Shown: piece by piece, positions 9,702 through 19,391 of the stretch
How positions within the stretch are numbered: position 1 is the stretch's first letter
How the letters are laid out: the number at the start of each line of letters is the position of its first letter
Notes under the pieces: generated by a model
What the model saw: only the letters and a program-made list of their open reading frames with translations
The model's database searches: none
Told to the model about the DNA's origin: nothing
From: Acinetobacter brisouii CIP 110357
GTDB taxonomy: Bacteria; Pseudomonadota; Gammaproteobacteria; Pseudomonadales; Moraxellaceae
Assembly: GCF_000488275.1 (NCBI RefSeq)
Contig: NZ_KI530762.1
Coordinates: 1,144,800-1,208,799, forward strand
Direction: 5' to 3'
DNA: 64,000 nucleotides
Program-made: the position numbers and the translations under genes

Positions 9702-10184
9702 ATGAGTAATACCTTGCAACTTTCTTTAACCTCTGAACAGGATACACAACGACTTGCACAAGCGGTCGCTGTCCATTTTTCACAAGGCGTGATTTATCTA
9801 ATGGGTGATTTGGGGGCAGGCAAGACGACACTGACGCGTTATTTATTACAAAAACTTGGACACAAAGGCGCAGTCAAAAGCCCGACTTATACGCTTGTCG
9901 AGCCTTATCAGATTGCTGAACGTGCGATATTTCATTTTGATTTGTACCGTCTTAATGATCCGTATGAATTGGAATTGATGGGAATTCGTGACTATCTGGA
10001 AACACCAAATGCGTTATTTATTTTTGAGTGGCCAAGTAAAGGTGGTGATGAGATTCCAGATGCCGATCTGAGTATCGAAATTTTAAAAAATGAAGACGAT
10101 GAATTGCAGCGTAGCGTAATTTTAACTGCCCAAGATCCACAAGTATTGTTACAGATTCAGGATGCTTTCAATGTCGTTGGATGA
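9702..10184 (+). CDS. tsaE: TsaE, tRNA t6A biosynthesis ATPase
   Basis: P-loop ATPase of the TsaB-TsaD-TsaE complex that makes threonylcarbamoyladenosine at position 37 of ANN-decoding tRNAs. The protein has 160 aa from the ATG at 9702; upstream TTG codons are less likely. Walker A is seen as MGDLGAGKTTLTR, followed by KSPTYTLVEPY and FHFDLYRL, all TsaE hallmarks. It overlaps the start of mutL, so the two are co-transcribed. In E. coli amiB lies between these genes; it is absent here. Confidence 0.96.
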   Translation: MSNTLQLSLTSEQDTQRLAQAVAVHFSQGVIYLMGDLGAGKTTLTRYLLQKLGHKGAVKSPTYTLVEPYQIAERAIFHFDLYRLNDPYELELMGIRDYLETPNALFIFEWPSKGGDEIPDADLSIEILKNEDDELQRSVILTAQDPQVLLQIQDAFNVVG

Positions 10185-12090
10185 TGCCATGCGGCGGATT
10201 CATACCCTTAATCCTGCGCTTGCTAACCAGATTGCCGCAGGAGAGGTTATTGAACGCCCTGCATCTGTGGTTAAAGAACTGCTGGAAAATGCCATTGATG
10301 CCCAAGCAACAGAATTGATTATTCGGGTGGCACAGGGTGGCAGCACGCTGATAGAAATCATGGACAACGGTTCAGGGATTCACCCTGAAGATTTGTCACT
10401 TGCAGTGATGCGCCATGCCACCAGTAAAATTCAGACTGCTGATGATTTGCACGCGATTGTGAGTTTGGGTTTTCGTGGCGAAGCATTGGCATCGATTGCT
10501 GCGGTGTCGCGTTTAAGTTTGACCAGTAGCCAAGATCAGTCAGGAATTGGTTATCAGATTGAAATTAACGGCACTGCATTTGATGCACAAGAAGTCAAAC
10601 CTGTTGCCAGTAATCAAGGTACACAGATTCGTGTGCAAGATTTATTTTTTAATGTTCCGGCACGCCGTAAATTTCTAAAAAAACCAAGTACCGAATTTGG
10701 ACATATTGAAGAAGTTGTACGCCGTTTGGCACTCACGCATTTTGATATTCGTTTTGTACTTGAACACAATGATCAGATTCGTTTGAATTTACCGATTGCT
10801 GATAGTGGTGAATTGCGTTTCCAGCGTGTGCAACAGCTTTTAGGTCGCTCTTTTACTGAAAATGCGTACTGGATTGATGCTGAAAGTATTTCGATGCGTT
10901 TGAGCGGCTGGTTAGGGCACCCATCTGATGCGCGAGCGCAGGCAGATTTACAATATGTTTATGTGAATGGCCGGATTGTTAAAGATAAAACCATTTCCCA
11001 TGCACTGCGTATGGCATACGATGGTATTTTGCATGGACATCAACATGCAGCATATTTACTATTTCTAGAAGTTGAACCTGAAAATGTTGATGTAAATGTA
11101 CATCCAACCAAACACGAAATTCGTTTTTTAAATCAACGTGAAGTACATGAATTTGTACGACATTATGCTAAAGATACTTTGTCTCAGTTTCAAACGGCAA
11201 GTGCAGATTTAGCGCAGGCGATGAGTCCGACTACAGAATTGGCTCAGCCGAAAATTCAGGAACAATTTGTTCTGCATCAATACGCAGAGTATGCCGCTAA
11301 ACAGCCACAAATTGAAATACCTCAGCCATCGACTGAGTTGATGACCGAGTTTGATCAAGCAAAAGTCGAACCTGTGCAGTATCAACGCTCAACGATGGCG
11401 AATTATCAGCTAAGCCCACAGGCCAATAATGCGTTAAAAACCTATTTAACGCCGCTGCGTCAAACTGAAGAAGCTTTAACTTCTCCATCAAATCCACAGG
11501 ATGAATATCCTTTAGGTATTGCGATTGCTCAGCTACATGGTATTTACATCTTAGCGCAAAATACCCAAGGCTTGATTATTGTCGATATGCATGCTGCACA
11601 TGAACGAATTTTGTTGCAACAGATGAAACAAGCATGGGATAAACCTGAGTTTTGGACATCACAACAGCTTTTAATTCCTAAAGTCATTTCCATTAGCCGT
11701 ATGCAAGCCATGCGAATTGATGAACTTAAGCCACAGCTACAGCGTTTGGGTTTGGAATTAGATCAGTACGGAGATGAGCAGGCGATTGTGCGTGGTGTAC
11801 CCGCCATTTTGCAGAAAGCTGATTTCACACAATTAATTCCCGAATTACTCAACGATTTAGATCCAAATGATGAAGTGCAGGGTTTGCTGCAAAAGCGAGA
11901 TCAACTATTGGCAGGCATGGCATGTCATGGTGCCGTACGTGCCCATCGCCAATTGAGCCTGTCGGAAATGAATGCGCTGCTGCGTCAGATGGAACACACC
12001 GAATTTGCTAGCCAGTGCAATCATGGACGTCCGACATGGCGTGCATTTCCACTGGCACAACTAGATAAATTATTTGCTCGAGGAGAATAG
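10171..12090 (+). CDS. mutL: DNA mismatch repair protein MutL
   Basis: ATPase that couples MutS mismatch recognition to downstream nicking and excision. The N-terminal GHKL ATPase domain shows NQIAAGEVIERPASVVKELL, ENAIDA, DNGSGI and the conserved GFRGEAL motif. A variable linker covers about residues 340-440, and the C-terminal dimerisation domain (about 440-639) contains MHAAHERILL and the end segment CNHGRPTWRAFPL. The ATG at 10171 has AGGA 8 bases before it; ATG codons at 10162 and 10189 are alternatives. It overlaps tsaE by 14 bp and miaA starts 6 bp after it. Confidence 0.97.
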   Translation: MSLDDAMRRIHTLNPALANQIAAGEVIERPASVVKELLENAIDAQATELIIRVAQGGSTLIEIMDNGSGIHPEDLSLAVMRHATSKIQTADDLHAIVSLGFRGEALASIAAVSRLSLTSSQDQSGIGYQIEINGTAFDAQEVKPVASNQGTQIRVQDLFFNVPARRKFLKKPSTEFGHIEEVVRRLALTHFDIRFVLEHNDQIRLNLPIADSGELRFQRVQQLLGRSFTENAYWIDAESISMRLSGWLGHPSDARAQADLQYVYVNGRIVKDKTISHALRMAYDGILHGHQHAAYLLFLEVEPENVDVNVHPTKHEIRFLNQREVHEFVRHYAKDTLSQFQTASADLAQAMSPTTELAQPKIQEQFVLHQYAEYAAKQPQIEIPQPSTELMTEFDQAKVEPVQYQRSTMANYQLSPQANNALKTYLTPLRQTEEALTSPSNPQDEYPLGIAIAQLHGIYILAQNTQGLIIVDMHAAHERILLQQMKQAWDKPEFWTSQQLLIPKVISISRMQAMRIDELKPQLQRLGLELDQYGDEQAIVRGVPAILQKADFTQLIPELLNDLDPNDEVQGLLQKRDQLLAGMACHGAVRAHRQLSLSEMNALLRQMEHTEFASQCNHGRPTWRAFPLAQLDKLFARGE

Positions 12091-12096
12091 AGTTAC

Positions 12097-13041
12097 ATGC
12101 CAAATACATTGCCCGTCATCAATTTAATGGGCCCAACTGCAAGTGGTAAAACTGCTTTGGCATGTGAGCTCTATGAGCAAGGGAATTTTGAGCTGATTTC
12201 TGTCGATTCTGCTCTGGTTTATCAGGATATGGACATTGGTACAGCCAAGCCAAGCAAAGAAGAGCAGGAAAAATACCCGCATCATTTAATTGACATTATT
12301 ACACCGTTACAAGTGTATTCAGCAGCAGAGTTCGTAGATGATGCTACTCGCCTGATTGATCAAATTCATGCGAAAGGTAAGATTCCGATTTTGGTTGGTG
12401 GTACGATGTTGTACTTTAAAGCTTTGCTTGAAGGATTATCTGATCAACTTCCAAGTGCAGATCAGCAAATTCGAGACCAGATCATGGCTCAAGCAGAACA
12501 ATTAGGCTGGGAAGATGTCTATGAAGAATTATGCCGAGTTGATCCTGTAGCAGGAATGAAGTTTAAGGTGAGTGATAAACAGCGCATTATTCGTGCTCTA
12601 GAAGTTTTTCGCTTAACTGGTATTCCAATTACTGAGTTGCAAGCCCAGCAGCCTAAAAATGTAGCATACCGTTACATATTTCATAATTATGCTTTGCTAC
12701 CAGATCGGTTAGAATTACATCAGAGAATTGAGCAAAGACTCAATGATATGTGGGAAATTGGATTTTTAAATGAGGTTGAATCGTTGATTGGTAAATACGA
12801 TTTAAATCCAGATATTCCCTCGATGCGTTGTGTTGGATACAGACAGGCTCTCAATTTCTTGATAAATAGTGACAAAAGTCACAATAATCAGCATATAATG
12901 CGTGAGCAGGCTTTATTTGCTACAAGACAATTGGCTAAGCGTCAATATACTTGGTTACGTTCATTAAGAGAAAATCACAAATTCACCACTTTTTTAACGT
13001 TAAAGCAGGCTCAAGAAGACTTGCGTATCTGTTACAGATAA
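12097..13041 (+). CDS. miaA: tRNA dimethylallyltransferase MiaA
   Basis: Adds the isopentenyl group to N6 of A37 in tRNAs that read UNN codons. The length of 314 aa is normal. The P-loop is [11 protein letters not shown], followed by [20 protein letters not shown] (the typical catalytic and substrate segment), [10 protein letters not shown] and the C-terminal RCVGYRQAL and [18 protein letters not shown] lies upstream of the ATG. It is the third gene in the tsaE-mutL-miaA-hfq cluster. Confidence 0.97.
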   Translation: MPNTLPVINLMGPTASGKTALACELYEQGNFELISVDSALVYQDMDIGTAKPSKEEQEKYPHHLIDIITPLQVYSAAEFVDDATRLIDQIHAKGKIPILVGGTMLYFKALLEGLSDQLPSADQQIRDQIMAQAEQLGWEDVYEELCRVDPVAGMKFKVSDKQRIIRALEVFRLTGIPITELQAQQPKNVAYRYIFHNYALLPDRLELHQRIEQRLNDMWEIGFLNEVESLIGKYDLNPDIPSMRCVGYRQALNFLINSDKSHNNQHIMREQALFATRQLAKRQYTWLRSLRENHKFTTFLTLKQAQEDLRICYR

Positions 13042-13133
13042 AGCAAAATTTGCAAACTATCTTTTTTATAAATTTAAAAAATTAAAGATAGTTTTTGCGC
13101 TGATTACATTTTTATTTTTTTTGGAGTAACGAC

Positions 13134-13649
13134 ATGTCTAAAGGTCAAACTTTACAAGATCCCTTTTTGAATTCGCTTCGCAAAGAGCGTATTCCAGTTT
13201 CTATCTTTTTAGTAAACGGTATTAAATTACAAGGTCATATCGAATCTTTTGACCAATATGTTGTTTTATTAAAAAACACAGTAAGCCAAATGGTTTATAA
13301 ACATGCAATTTCAACAGTAGTCCCAGCACGTAACCCTCGTCCAGCAGGCGCGCCTGTAAGCGGTGGTCAAGGTGGTTTTGGCGGTGGTCAACAAGGTAGT
13401 GGCTTCGGCGGTCAAGGCGGTTTTGGTGGCGGTCAAGGCGGTGGCTTTGGTGGTCAAGGCTTCGGTGGTCAAGGCGGTTTTGGTGGTCAAGGCACTGGCT
13501 TTGGTGGTCAAGGTGGTTTTGGTGGTCAAGGCGGTTTCGGTAGTCAAGGCGGCTTTGGTGGTCAAGGCGGTTTCGGCGGTCAAGCTTCTGGTTTTGACAA
13601 TGATACCAAATTTGATGACACACCAGACGAAGATACAAATAACCGTTAA
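13134..13649 (+). CDS. hfq: RNA chaperone Hfq with long glycine-rich tail
   Basis: Hexameric Sm-like RNA chaperone that pairs small RNAs with mRNAs. Residues 1-65 are the conserved core: [20 protein letters not shown], then the Sm1/Sm2 elements ending in [13 protein letters not shown]. From about residue 75 to 160 the protein is an unusual Gly/Gln/Phe repeat, giving 171 aa against 102 in E. coli. An acidic end (DDTPDED) follows. Long Gly-rich Hfq tails are known in Moraxellaceae such as Acinetobacter baylyi. TTGGAG precedes the ATG. A terminator follows. Confidence 0.98.
   Translation: MSKGQTLQDPFLNSLRKERIPVSIFLVNGIKLQGHIESFDQYVVLLKNTVSQMVYKHAISTVVPARNPRPAGAPVSGGQGGFGGGQQGSGFGGQGGFGGGQGGGFGGQGFGGQGGFGGQGTGFGGQGGFGGQGGFGSQGGFGGQGGFGGQASGFDNDTKFDDTPDEDTNNR
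13359..13583 (+). repeat. In-frame [13 protein letters not shown] repeat tract within hfq
   Basis: About 225 bp of imperfect repeats built from units such as GGTGGTCAAGGCGGTTTT, encoding Gly-Gln-Gly-Gly-Phe blocks of 6 to 9 residues. Because repeat lengths are multiples of three, slippage would change tail length without breaking the frame. The tract also leaves long open frames on both strands that are not genes. Confidence 0.85.
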
Positions 13650-13670
13650 TTTATAACGGTTCATATCATA

Positions 13671-13698
13671 AAAAAACCAGCTTTAGGCTGGTTTTTTT
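13671..13698 (+). terminator. hfq terminator
   Basis: Stem AAACCAGC / GCTGGTTT with a short loop and seven T, 21 bp after the hfq stop codon. Confidence 0.88.
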
Positions 13699-13714
13699 AT
13701 TTTCTGCATTGAAT

Positions 13715-13742
13715 AAAAAACCGACATTGCGTCGGTTTTTTA
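13715..13742. terminator. surA terminator (bidirectional)
   Basis: Stem AAAAAACCGAC / GTCGGTTTTTT with loop ATTGC. On the minus strand it directly follows the surA stop codon and carries a T-tract; on the plus strand it backs up the hfq terminator. Confidence 0.85.
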
Positions 13743-13745
13743 AGC

Positions 13746-15068
13746 TTAATTATTTAATTTTTTATTCAAACTCGGGTCTTTAATATCAACATAGGCATTT
13801 GCACGAATTTCACGCAACCAACCGTCTAATTCTGTATTAAATTGTTGTTCGCCTAGATATTGGCGTGCTAAACGCTCTTGATATTCTTTAGTCATATCTT
13901 GTTGACGAGTATCCAGTACTTGCAAAATATGCCAGCCATACTGAGTTTGGAATGGTTCACTCAATTGACCTATAGGAGTAGATTTCATTTTTTCTTCAAA
14001 CTCTGGCACCATCATGCCCAAATTAACCCAGCCTAAATCACCACCGTTAGCAGCAGAACCAGGGTCGTTTGAATAGACAGACGCAAGTGTTTTGAAATCT
14101 TCACCTACTTTTAAGCGCTTATAAATACTATCAATTTTTTGTTTTGCTTGATCAAGGCTGATCACTTCAGAGGTTTGAATCAGAATATGACGCACATGGT
14201 ATTGTGTTACGATGGCTTTTTGATCGCTTGCTTTACGATCTAATAATTTTAAGATGTGAACACCATCTTGAGCAGGAATAAGTTCACTGGTTTGCCCAAT
14301 TTGCAGATTGGTGACACGTGCAGCAAGTTCAGCTGGAATATCTGACAAGTTGCGATAACCCATATCAGCACCAACAACTTTAATTTCAGCTGTAGAGTCT
14401 TTTTTGCTAATTGCTTGAATATCATTGTTTTGGCTTAGGTCTTGTTTAACCTGATCAGCAGCAGCACGCAAATTTAACATATCATTTTTGTTATTTGTTG
14501 CTGAAATGCGAAGATGTAAAATATGTGCTTGACTACCAATTGCAGCCTGACCTTGAGGTGTTTTTAAGAAATTCGCTACATCCTGATCACTGATTTTAAT
14601 GCGTGACATCACCTGTTGCTGACGTAGCTGGTTAATTGCAAGCTCTTGACCTATGCGAGTACGTACCATTTCATAAGTACCTGGCGCCTGGGCATCAAGC
14701 CGCTTTTGAAAAGCGTCTAAGCTATTAATACCATTTTGCTCGGCATATTTAAGAACAGCTGCATTGAGTGTTGTTTCATTTGGTTTAACACCATAACGCT
14801 TTACTAGCTCTAGTTGTGCTTGACGTAGAATAATTTGCTCTAAAGCTTGTTGCTGTAAAACTTGTTGGGGTGGGAGTGCTTGTTTTTGTGTCTGTAATTG
14901 ACGAGCAAGTTCGGCTGTCATTTGATCTAAGTCACTACGTAAAATCGCACTATTATCAACAATAGCTACAACTTCGTCGCTTGTCGCTGCAAACGCTGGA
15001 ACTGAGCTAGAAATCAGAAGAGCGAGCGCTGTTGCTTTAAAAAGACGGGTCAGTTGTTGTTTCTTCAT
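13746..15068 (-). CDS. surA: Periplasmic chaperone/peptidyl-prolyl isomerase SurA
   Basis: Helps unfolded outer-membrane proteins cross the periplasm and reach the BAM complex. The 440-aa protein starts with a signal peptide (MKKQQLTRLFKATALALLISSSVPAFA). The SurA N-terminal chaperone region follows, then two parvulin domains; the second shows YHVRHILI, YSNDPGSAANGGDLGWV and TQYGWHILQV. The ATG at 15068 overlaps the lptD stop codon (ATGA), showing translational coupling. LptD itself needs SurA for assembly. Confidence 0.96.
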   Translation of the reverse strand: MKKQQLTRLFKATALALLISSSVPAFAATSDEVVAIVDNSAILRSDLDQMTAELARQLQTQKQALPPQQVLQQQALEQIILRQAQLELVKRYGVKPNETTLNAAVLKYAEQNGINSLDAFQKRLDAQAPGTYEMVRTRIGQELAINQLRQQQVMSRIKISDQDVANFLKTPQGQAAIGSQAHILHLRISATNNKNDMLNLRAAADQVKQDLSQNNDIQAISKKDSTAEIKVVGADMGYRNLSDIPAELAARVTNLQIGQTSELIPAQDGVHILKLLDRKASDQKAIVTQYHVRHILIQTSEVISLDQAKQKIDSIYKRLKVGEDFKTLASVYSNDPGSAANGGDLGWVNLGMMVPEFEEKMKSTPIGQLSEPFQTQYGWHILQVLDTRQQDMTKEYQERLARQYLGEQQFNTELDGWLREIRANAYVDIKDPSLNKKLNN

Positions 15069-17485
15069 TGAGATTGTGTCCAAGATTGATTAGATTTGTT
15101 AAAGCCGACAACACGTTGTTCAAGTAAAGATGCCAGTTTGTTGTTGAAGGCTCCGAGTCCTTTTAATGTAAATTCTGCCATAATTGCATTTTTACGTTTT
15201 ACACCAGGTTGGGTGACATCATCAAGATCGTTGTAATATGAACGACCATAGACTGAAACTGCCCAACAGCACGATTCGTAATTGACACCTAATAAAAATT
15301 CACGAGCTAGACTGTGGTCAATGTCATACTGAACGTGCCCTATAATACGCCAGTTATCTTTGACCGGTTGTATGAGAGATGCAACAACTTGATTATATGT
15401 AAGCTGAGCATTATTGACTTCTTTACGCTTGTAATAGCCTAAGTTATAAATCGTGCCTTGCGCAGATGTGTAGTAAGTTTGGAACTTCGCTTGGGCAATT
15501 GAGCTATCATCCCAAGCCACAGTAGACGCGATTGTAAAATGATTTGTAATTTGACTGGATAATGAGAGAACAGGGTCTGATTGTTTACTGGTCTGAACAA
15601 GATCACCATTATTTAAAGTAACTTTACGATCTGAAAAATAAAAACTTTTACCTACGGCAGCTTTTAAGCGTTCTAAGCCTTGCTGATCAAATAAACTATA
15701 GCTTAGACCTAAAGACATAAAATTATTGTCGTCTAGGCGATCATTACCATAAAAACGGTATGGACTAAATAGCTGGTCATAGCTGACTGATGCTGTTGTT
15801 GTATCGAAGTTAGGATAACTAGTTTGATTTTTATATGGCGCGTAAGCATAGAACAAACGTGGTGTTAAAGTTTGTAGAAATTTACCTTCTTTTTCAAAAT
15901 TTAAACCTGTGTCCAACGTAAATTGTGGAACAACCGCGGTTTTAGTTTGAGAGCTACTCGTATTTGGATTGTAAAAATAATTCAGACTACGTACTGATGC
16001 CTCAGGAATCACAAATGCCCACGGTGTGCGGTAATTGTAGCGAACAGCAGCTGAGTTATATAGACGTGTCCCACTTTCTGCTAATCCATTACCACCACTA
16101 AGGTCTTTTTGAAAATAAGCACTGTCATTATGGTACTCAAATTGCCAACCTTGAGGATTTTGTGTGGTGTAGTTCAATAAGAACTGTGGCAGACGGGCAT
16201 ATGGTCTGTTTGCATCAGAAAGGGTTTTATCGAGAGTCTGGTAAGTTTCGACTTTAAGGCTTGCATCTAGGCCAGGAACTGCATTGGCAAAGTTAAGCTG
16301 AGCTACGCGTCTTTGGTTCAAGTCAGTAGAAATGTTTGGATCATTTTTTATATCGTAGATATAGTCAATATCTGATAAATAATTGTACTCGAAGTTTGTC
16401 GAAAAATATTCGTTAATAGTCCAGTCATGAGTGATTCGTAGAGACTTACGGTCTTTATCACTATAGTCTGGGTCGTTTGGCAGATAGCCACCAGTAATTG
16501 AGCCTTCACCAAAATTCGCAGTTTTATAGTTGAATTCGCCTTCAAGCATCGCGCCATGTGTTCCCAAATAGCGAGGTGTTAGCGTCATGTCATAGTTGGG
16601 TGCAAGGTTCAAATAAACAGGCAAAGAAATCAGGAAGCCTTCACCACTTGACCAGCCAAAGCTTGGTGTCAATAACCCTGTTGTTCTTCTGTCATCGATC
16701 GGGAAGTTATAATAAGGTAAATACATCACAGGAACATTTTTAACATACAAAGTGGTGTCGTGCGTTGAACCACGTCCTGTTTCCTGATTCAGTTCAATTT
16801 TCTTGGCTTTAATATGCCAGTCAGGTGCTTTGCCTGGCGCACATGCTGTATAGCTGGCGTTTTCTAAAATGAGCGTAGAGGCTGATTTACGTTCGATATT
16901 TTGTGCATGACCGTGTGCATGTGTTTGTTCGGCAATAAAATAACTGTCATTCAAATTGCCTGTCTGTTCTTTTAAGTTGTAATCGACTTTATTGCTTTGT
17001 GAAATCAAACCACTTTGTGCAAGCTGAACATTACCCTGTGCATGTGCAATCGTTTGGTCTTTATCAATGGTGATGTGTTCAGCACGTACTTGGCGACCTT
17101 CTTGGTCTAGAATGACATTTCCTTTGAGTTCAGAGTCGCCATTCGGATTATAAAAGCCATAATCAGCAGTGACATAGGTCGTGGTATTGTTTGGATCTGG
17201 TGCTTTGGTGGTGGGTTGAACTGGCGTTACCCAAATACCTTGACAGTAAGGTGAAAATTTTGGATCGGGGACACGCTGTTGAGCTTCAGGGCTGTCTTTG
17301 CTGACATAATATTGTTCAAAAAAGTTTTGTCCTGGATAGCTTTCATTTAACTGTTGCTTGAGCTGTTGATTGTCCACAGAAGATACGGCATCCGAAGATG
17401 CAGCATAGCTTGATTGTATTGAGCTGCCACACAAAAGTGTCAAAATTGCAGTCGCTAGGGGATTAAATCTAAACTGTTGCTTCAT
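15065..17485 (-). CDS. lptD: LPS-assembly protein LptD
   Basis: Outer-membrane beta-barrel that, with the lipoprotein LptE, inserts LPS or lipooligosaccharide into the outer leaflet. The 806-aa protein has a cleavable signal peptide ending at SYA (about residue 29), a periplasmic OstA/LptA-like jellyroll (NPNGDSELKGNVILDQEGRQ, ITIDKDQTIAHAQGNVQLAQ) and a long C-terminal barrel. Cys pairs needed for the inter-domain disulfides are visible, including GCAPGKAPDW-type and adjacent CC in the YESCCWAVSVYG segment near residue 750. It is divergent from amgK. Confidence 0.97.
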   Translation of the reverse strand: MKQQFRFNPLATAILTLLCGSSIQSSYAASSDAVSSVDNQQLKQQLNESYPGQNFFEQYYVSKDSPEAQQRVPDPKFSPYCQGIWVTPVQPTTKAPDPNNTTTYVTADYGFYNPNGDSELKGNVILDQEGRQVRAEHITIDKDQTIAHAQGNVQLAQSGLISQSNKVDYNLKEQTGNLNDSYFIAEQTHAHGHAQNIERKSASTLILENASYTACAPGKAPDWHIKAKKIELNQETGRGSTHDTTLYVKNVPVMYLPYYNFPIDDRRTTGLLTPSFGWSSGEGFLISLPVYLNLAPNYDMTLTPRYLGTHGAMLEGEFNYKTANFGEGSITGGYLPNDPDYSDKDRKSLRITHDWTINEYFSTNFEYNYLSDIDYIYDIKNDPNISTDLNQRRVAQLNFANAVPGLDASLKVETYQTLDKTLSDANRPYARLPQFLLNYTTQNPQGWQFEYHNDSAYFQKDLSGGNGLAESGTRLYNSAAVRYNYRTPWAFVIPEASVRSLNYFYNPNTSSSQTKTAVVPQFTLDTGLNFEKEGKFLQTLTPRLFYAYAPYKNQTSYPNFDTTTASVSYDQLFSPYRFYGNDRLDDNNFMSLGLSYSLFDQQGLERLKAAVGKSFYFSDRKVTLNNGDLVQTSKQSDPVLSLSSQITNHFTIASTVAWDDSSIAQAKFQTYYTSAQGTIYNLGYYKRKEVNNAQLTYNQVVASLIQPVKDNWRIIGHVQYDIDHSLAREFLLGVNYESCCWAVSVYGRSYYNDLDDVTQPGVKRKNAIMAEFTLKGLGAFNNKLASLLEQRVVGFNKSNQSWTQSQ

Positions 17486-17605
17486 GTGTCTCTTTAACCA
17501 AGTATGCTTTTTTGCAATTAATTATTGTCGCATCATAGAGAAAAAGTCTATAAGTGGCTACACTTAGGACTTCAAAAATTCAGCCTGTATTAGATTATTT
17601 TGCAA

Positions 17606-18622
17606 ATGAATACTCAACGTGAACAATTGATACAAACATGGTTAATCACTGTCCTTCGTTCGGATCGATTTGAAATCAGTTATTTAGCAGGCGATGCGAG
17701 CTTCCGTCGTTATGCACGCGTTACCCTAGATCATAAATCATTTATGTTGATGGATGCACCACCTGAAAAAGAAGATTGTGTTCCTTTTGTACGTATTGAT
17801 GAATTTTTAGATCAGCATCAGGTTCGTGTTCCACATATTGTTGCAAAAGATTTAGATGCTGGCTTTTTATTGCTTGAAGATTTTGGTGATGTCTTACTGT
17901 CGAATTTGTTGAATGCAGACACGGTAGATCAATACTATCTGCAAAGCTTTAAACAACTCATTCAGTTGCAAGCGATTGATGGCACGCAAGAGTTGCCAGC
18001 TTATTCTCATCAGAAGTTGATGACAGAAATGCGCTTGCTTACAGACTGGATGTTTCCTGCATTAGATATTCAATTGAACGATGCCGAACACGCTTTAGTT
18101 GAAAATACGTTTGATCTTCTGGCGAATTCAGCTTTGGCTCAGCCACAAGTGATCGTGCATCGCGACTTTCATAGCCGTAATTTAATGCAGTTAGATGGTG
18201 AAACTGATTTGGGCGTGATTGATTTTCAGGATGCCGTGATTGGTGCGGATACTTACGATCTGATTTCGATTACCCGAGATGCTTATGTGCAATGGCAGCC
18301 TGAGCGCGTATATCAATGGTTTGAGCAATTTTATGCTTTGTTGCCTGAAACCGCGAAGCAAAACCGTAGTTTTGAGCAATTTAAACGCGATGCAGATTTT
18401 ATGGCGCTACAACGGCACATTAAAATTTTAGGGATCTTTGTACGCTTGTTTGAACGTGATGGTAAGTCAGGCTACTTAAAAGATTTGCCGCGTGTGATGT
18501 GGTATGTGCTGACAGAAAGCAAGGCTTATCCTGAGCTGGCTGAATTTCTTGCCTTTATGCAACAGCGAGTTATGCCACGTTTTACTGAAAAATATGGTCA
18601 ATATCAGGAAGTCGCTGCATGA
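17606..18622 (+). CDS. amgK: AmgK-type N-acetylmuramate/N-acetylglucosamine anomeric kinase
   Basis: Phosphorylates MurNAc (and GlcNAc) at C1 in the shortcut that recycles peptidoglycan to UDP-MurNAc. The 338-aa protein has the aminoglycoside-phosphotransferase fold: N-lobe GDASFRRYARV, catalytic loop VIHRDFHSRNLM and metal-binding DFQDA. Identification depends on the adjoining murU, whose start overlaps its stop codon, and on the conserved position next to lptD. ATG at 17606 is chosen over TTG at 17600. This route bypasses the fosfomycin target MurA. Confidence 0.9.
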   Translation: MNTQREQLIQTWLITVLRSDRFEISYLAGDASFRRYARVTLDHKSFMLMDAPPEKEDCVPFVRIDEFLDQHQVRVPHIVAKDLDAGFLLLEDFGDVLLSNLLNADTVDQYYLQSFKQLIQLQAIDGTQELPAYSHQKLMTEMRLLTDWMFPALDIQLNDAEHALVENTFDLLANSALAQPQVIVHRDFHSRNLMQLDGETDLGVIDFQDAVIGADTYDLISITRDAYVQWQPERVYQWFEQFYALLPETAKQNRSFEQFKRDADFMALQRHIKILGIFVRLFERDGKSGYLKDLPRVMWYVLTESKAYPELAEFLAFMQQRVMPRFTEKYGQYQEVAA

Positions 18623-19308
18623 AAGCCATGATTTTAGCAGCAGGTCTGGGTAACCGAATGCGTCCATTGACCTTACATACACCAAAACCTTTGCTTGCAG
18701 TTGCCGATAAGCCTCTGATTGTTTGGCATATTGAGAAATTACAAAAAATTGGTGTAACTGACATCGTAATCAATACTGCGTGGCTTGCTGAAAAGCTTAT
18801 TGCAGCTTTAGGGACAGGCGAGCAGTTTGGTGTCAAGATTCATTGGTCAAATGAAGGTGAAGGTTTGGAAACGGCGGGTGGAATTATTCACGCTTTACCG
18901 CTACTGGGTGATCAGCCATTTATTTTAGTGAATGGCGATGTCTGGACAAACTATGATTTTGCGCCCTTGTTGCAAGTTGAATTGGGTCAAAATCTGGCAC
19001 ATCTAATGTTAGTTGAAAATCCTGTACAGCATCCGCAAGGAGATTTTGTTCTACATGAGCAAAAAGCGTATACTTTTGAGCAAAATCAGCAGGGTGAAGC
19101 CCTGACTTATAGTGGTATTGCTGTGATTTCGCCTGAAATGTTTGCAGGTTTGGCAGAAGGGAAACGTCCTCTAGCGCCTTTATTAAAGGATGCTATGTTA
19201 CAAGGGCGAATCTCGGCACAAAAACTACCCGCAGCATGGGTTGATGTCGGTACGCCTGAACGTTTATCTGATCTAGATCGACAAATCCGTCAGAGACAAT
19301 ATGCTTAA
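18619..19308 (+). CDS. murU: MurU-type N-acetylmuramate-1-phosphate uridylyltransferase
   Basis: Makes UDP-MurNAc from MurNAc-1-phosphate and UTP in cell-wall recycling. It is 229 aa, a single nucleotidyltransferase domain without a C-terminal acyltransferase. The N-terminal nucleotide-binding signature is MILAAGLGNRMRPLTLHTPKPLL; VNGDVWTNYD holds the metal-binding Asp, and WVDVGTPERL ends the domain. Its ATG overlaps the TGA of amgK by 4 bp, so the two are one transcription and translation unit. Confidence 0.92.
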   Translation: MKAMILAAGLGNRMRPLTLHTPKPLLAVADKPLIVWHIEKLQKIGVTDIVINTAWLAEKLIAALGTGEQFGVKIHWSNEGEGLETAGGIIHALPLLGDQPFILVNGDVWTNYDFAPLLQVELGQNLAHLMLVENPVQHPQGDFVLHEQKAYTFEQNQQGEALTYSGIAVISPEMFAGLAEGKRPLAPLLKDAMLQGRISAQKLPAAWVDVGTPERLSDLDRQIRQRQYA

Positions 19309-19391
19309 ATGGGTATTCACTAAGCATTCTGCTCTATGCTTGAGCAGATAAATCAGTATACTTCACCTAATTTTAACGGACGAGTTTGGTT

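Noticed and set aside
13222..13664. Long open frames on the minus strand opposite hfq, and a third plus-strand frame
   Set aside because: They arise from the repeated GGT/CAA/GGC codons; products are low-complexity Thr/Ala or His/Arg runs without ribosome sites.
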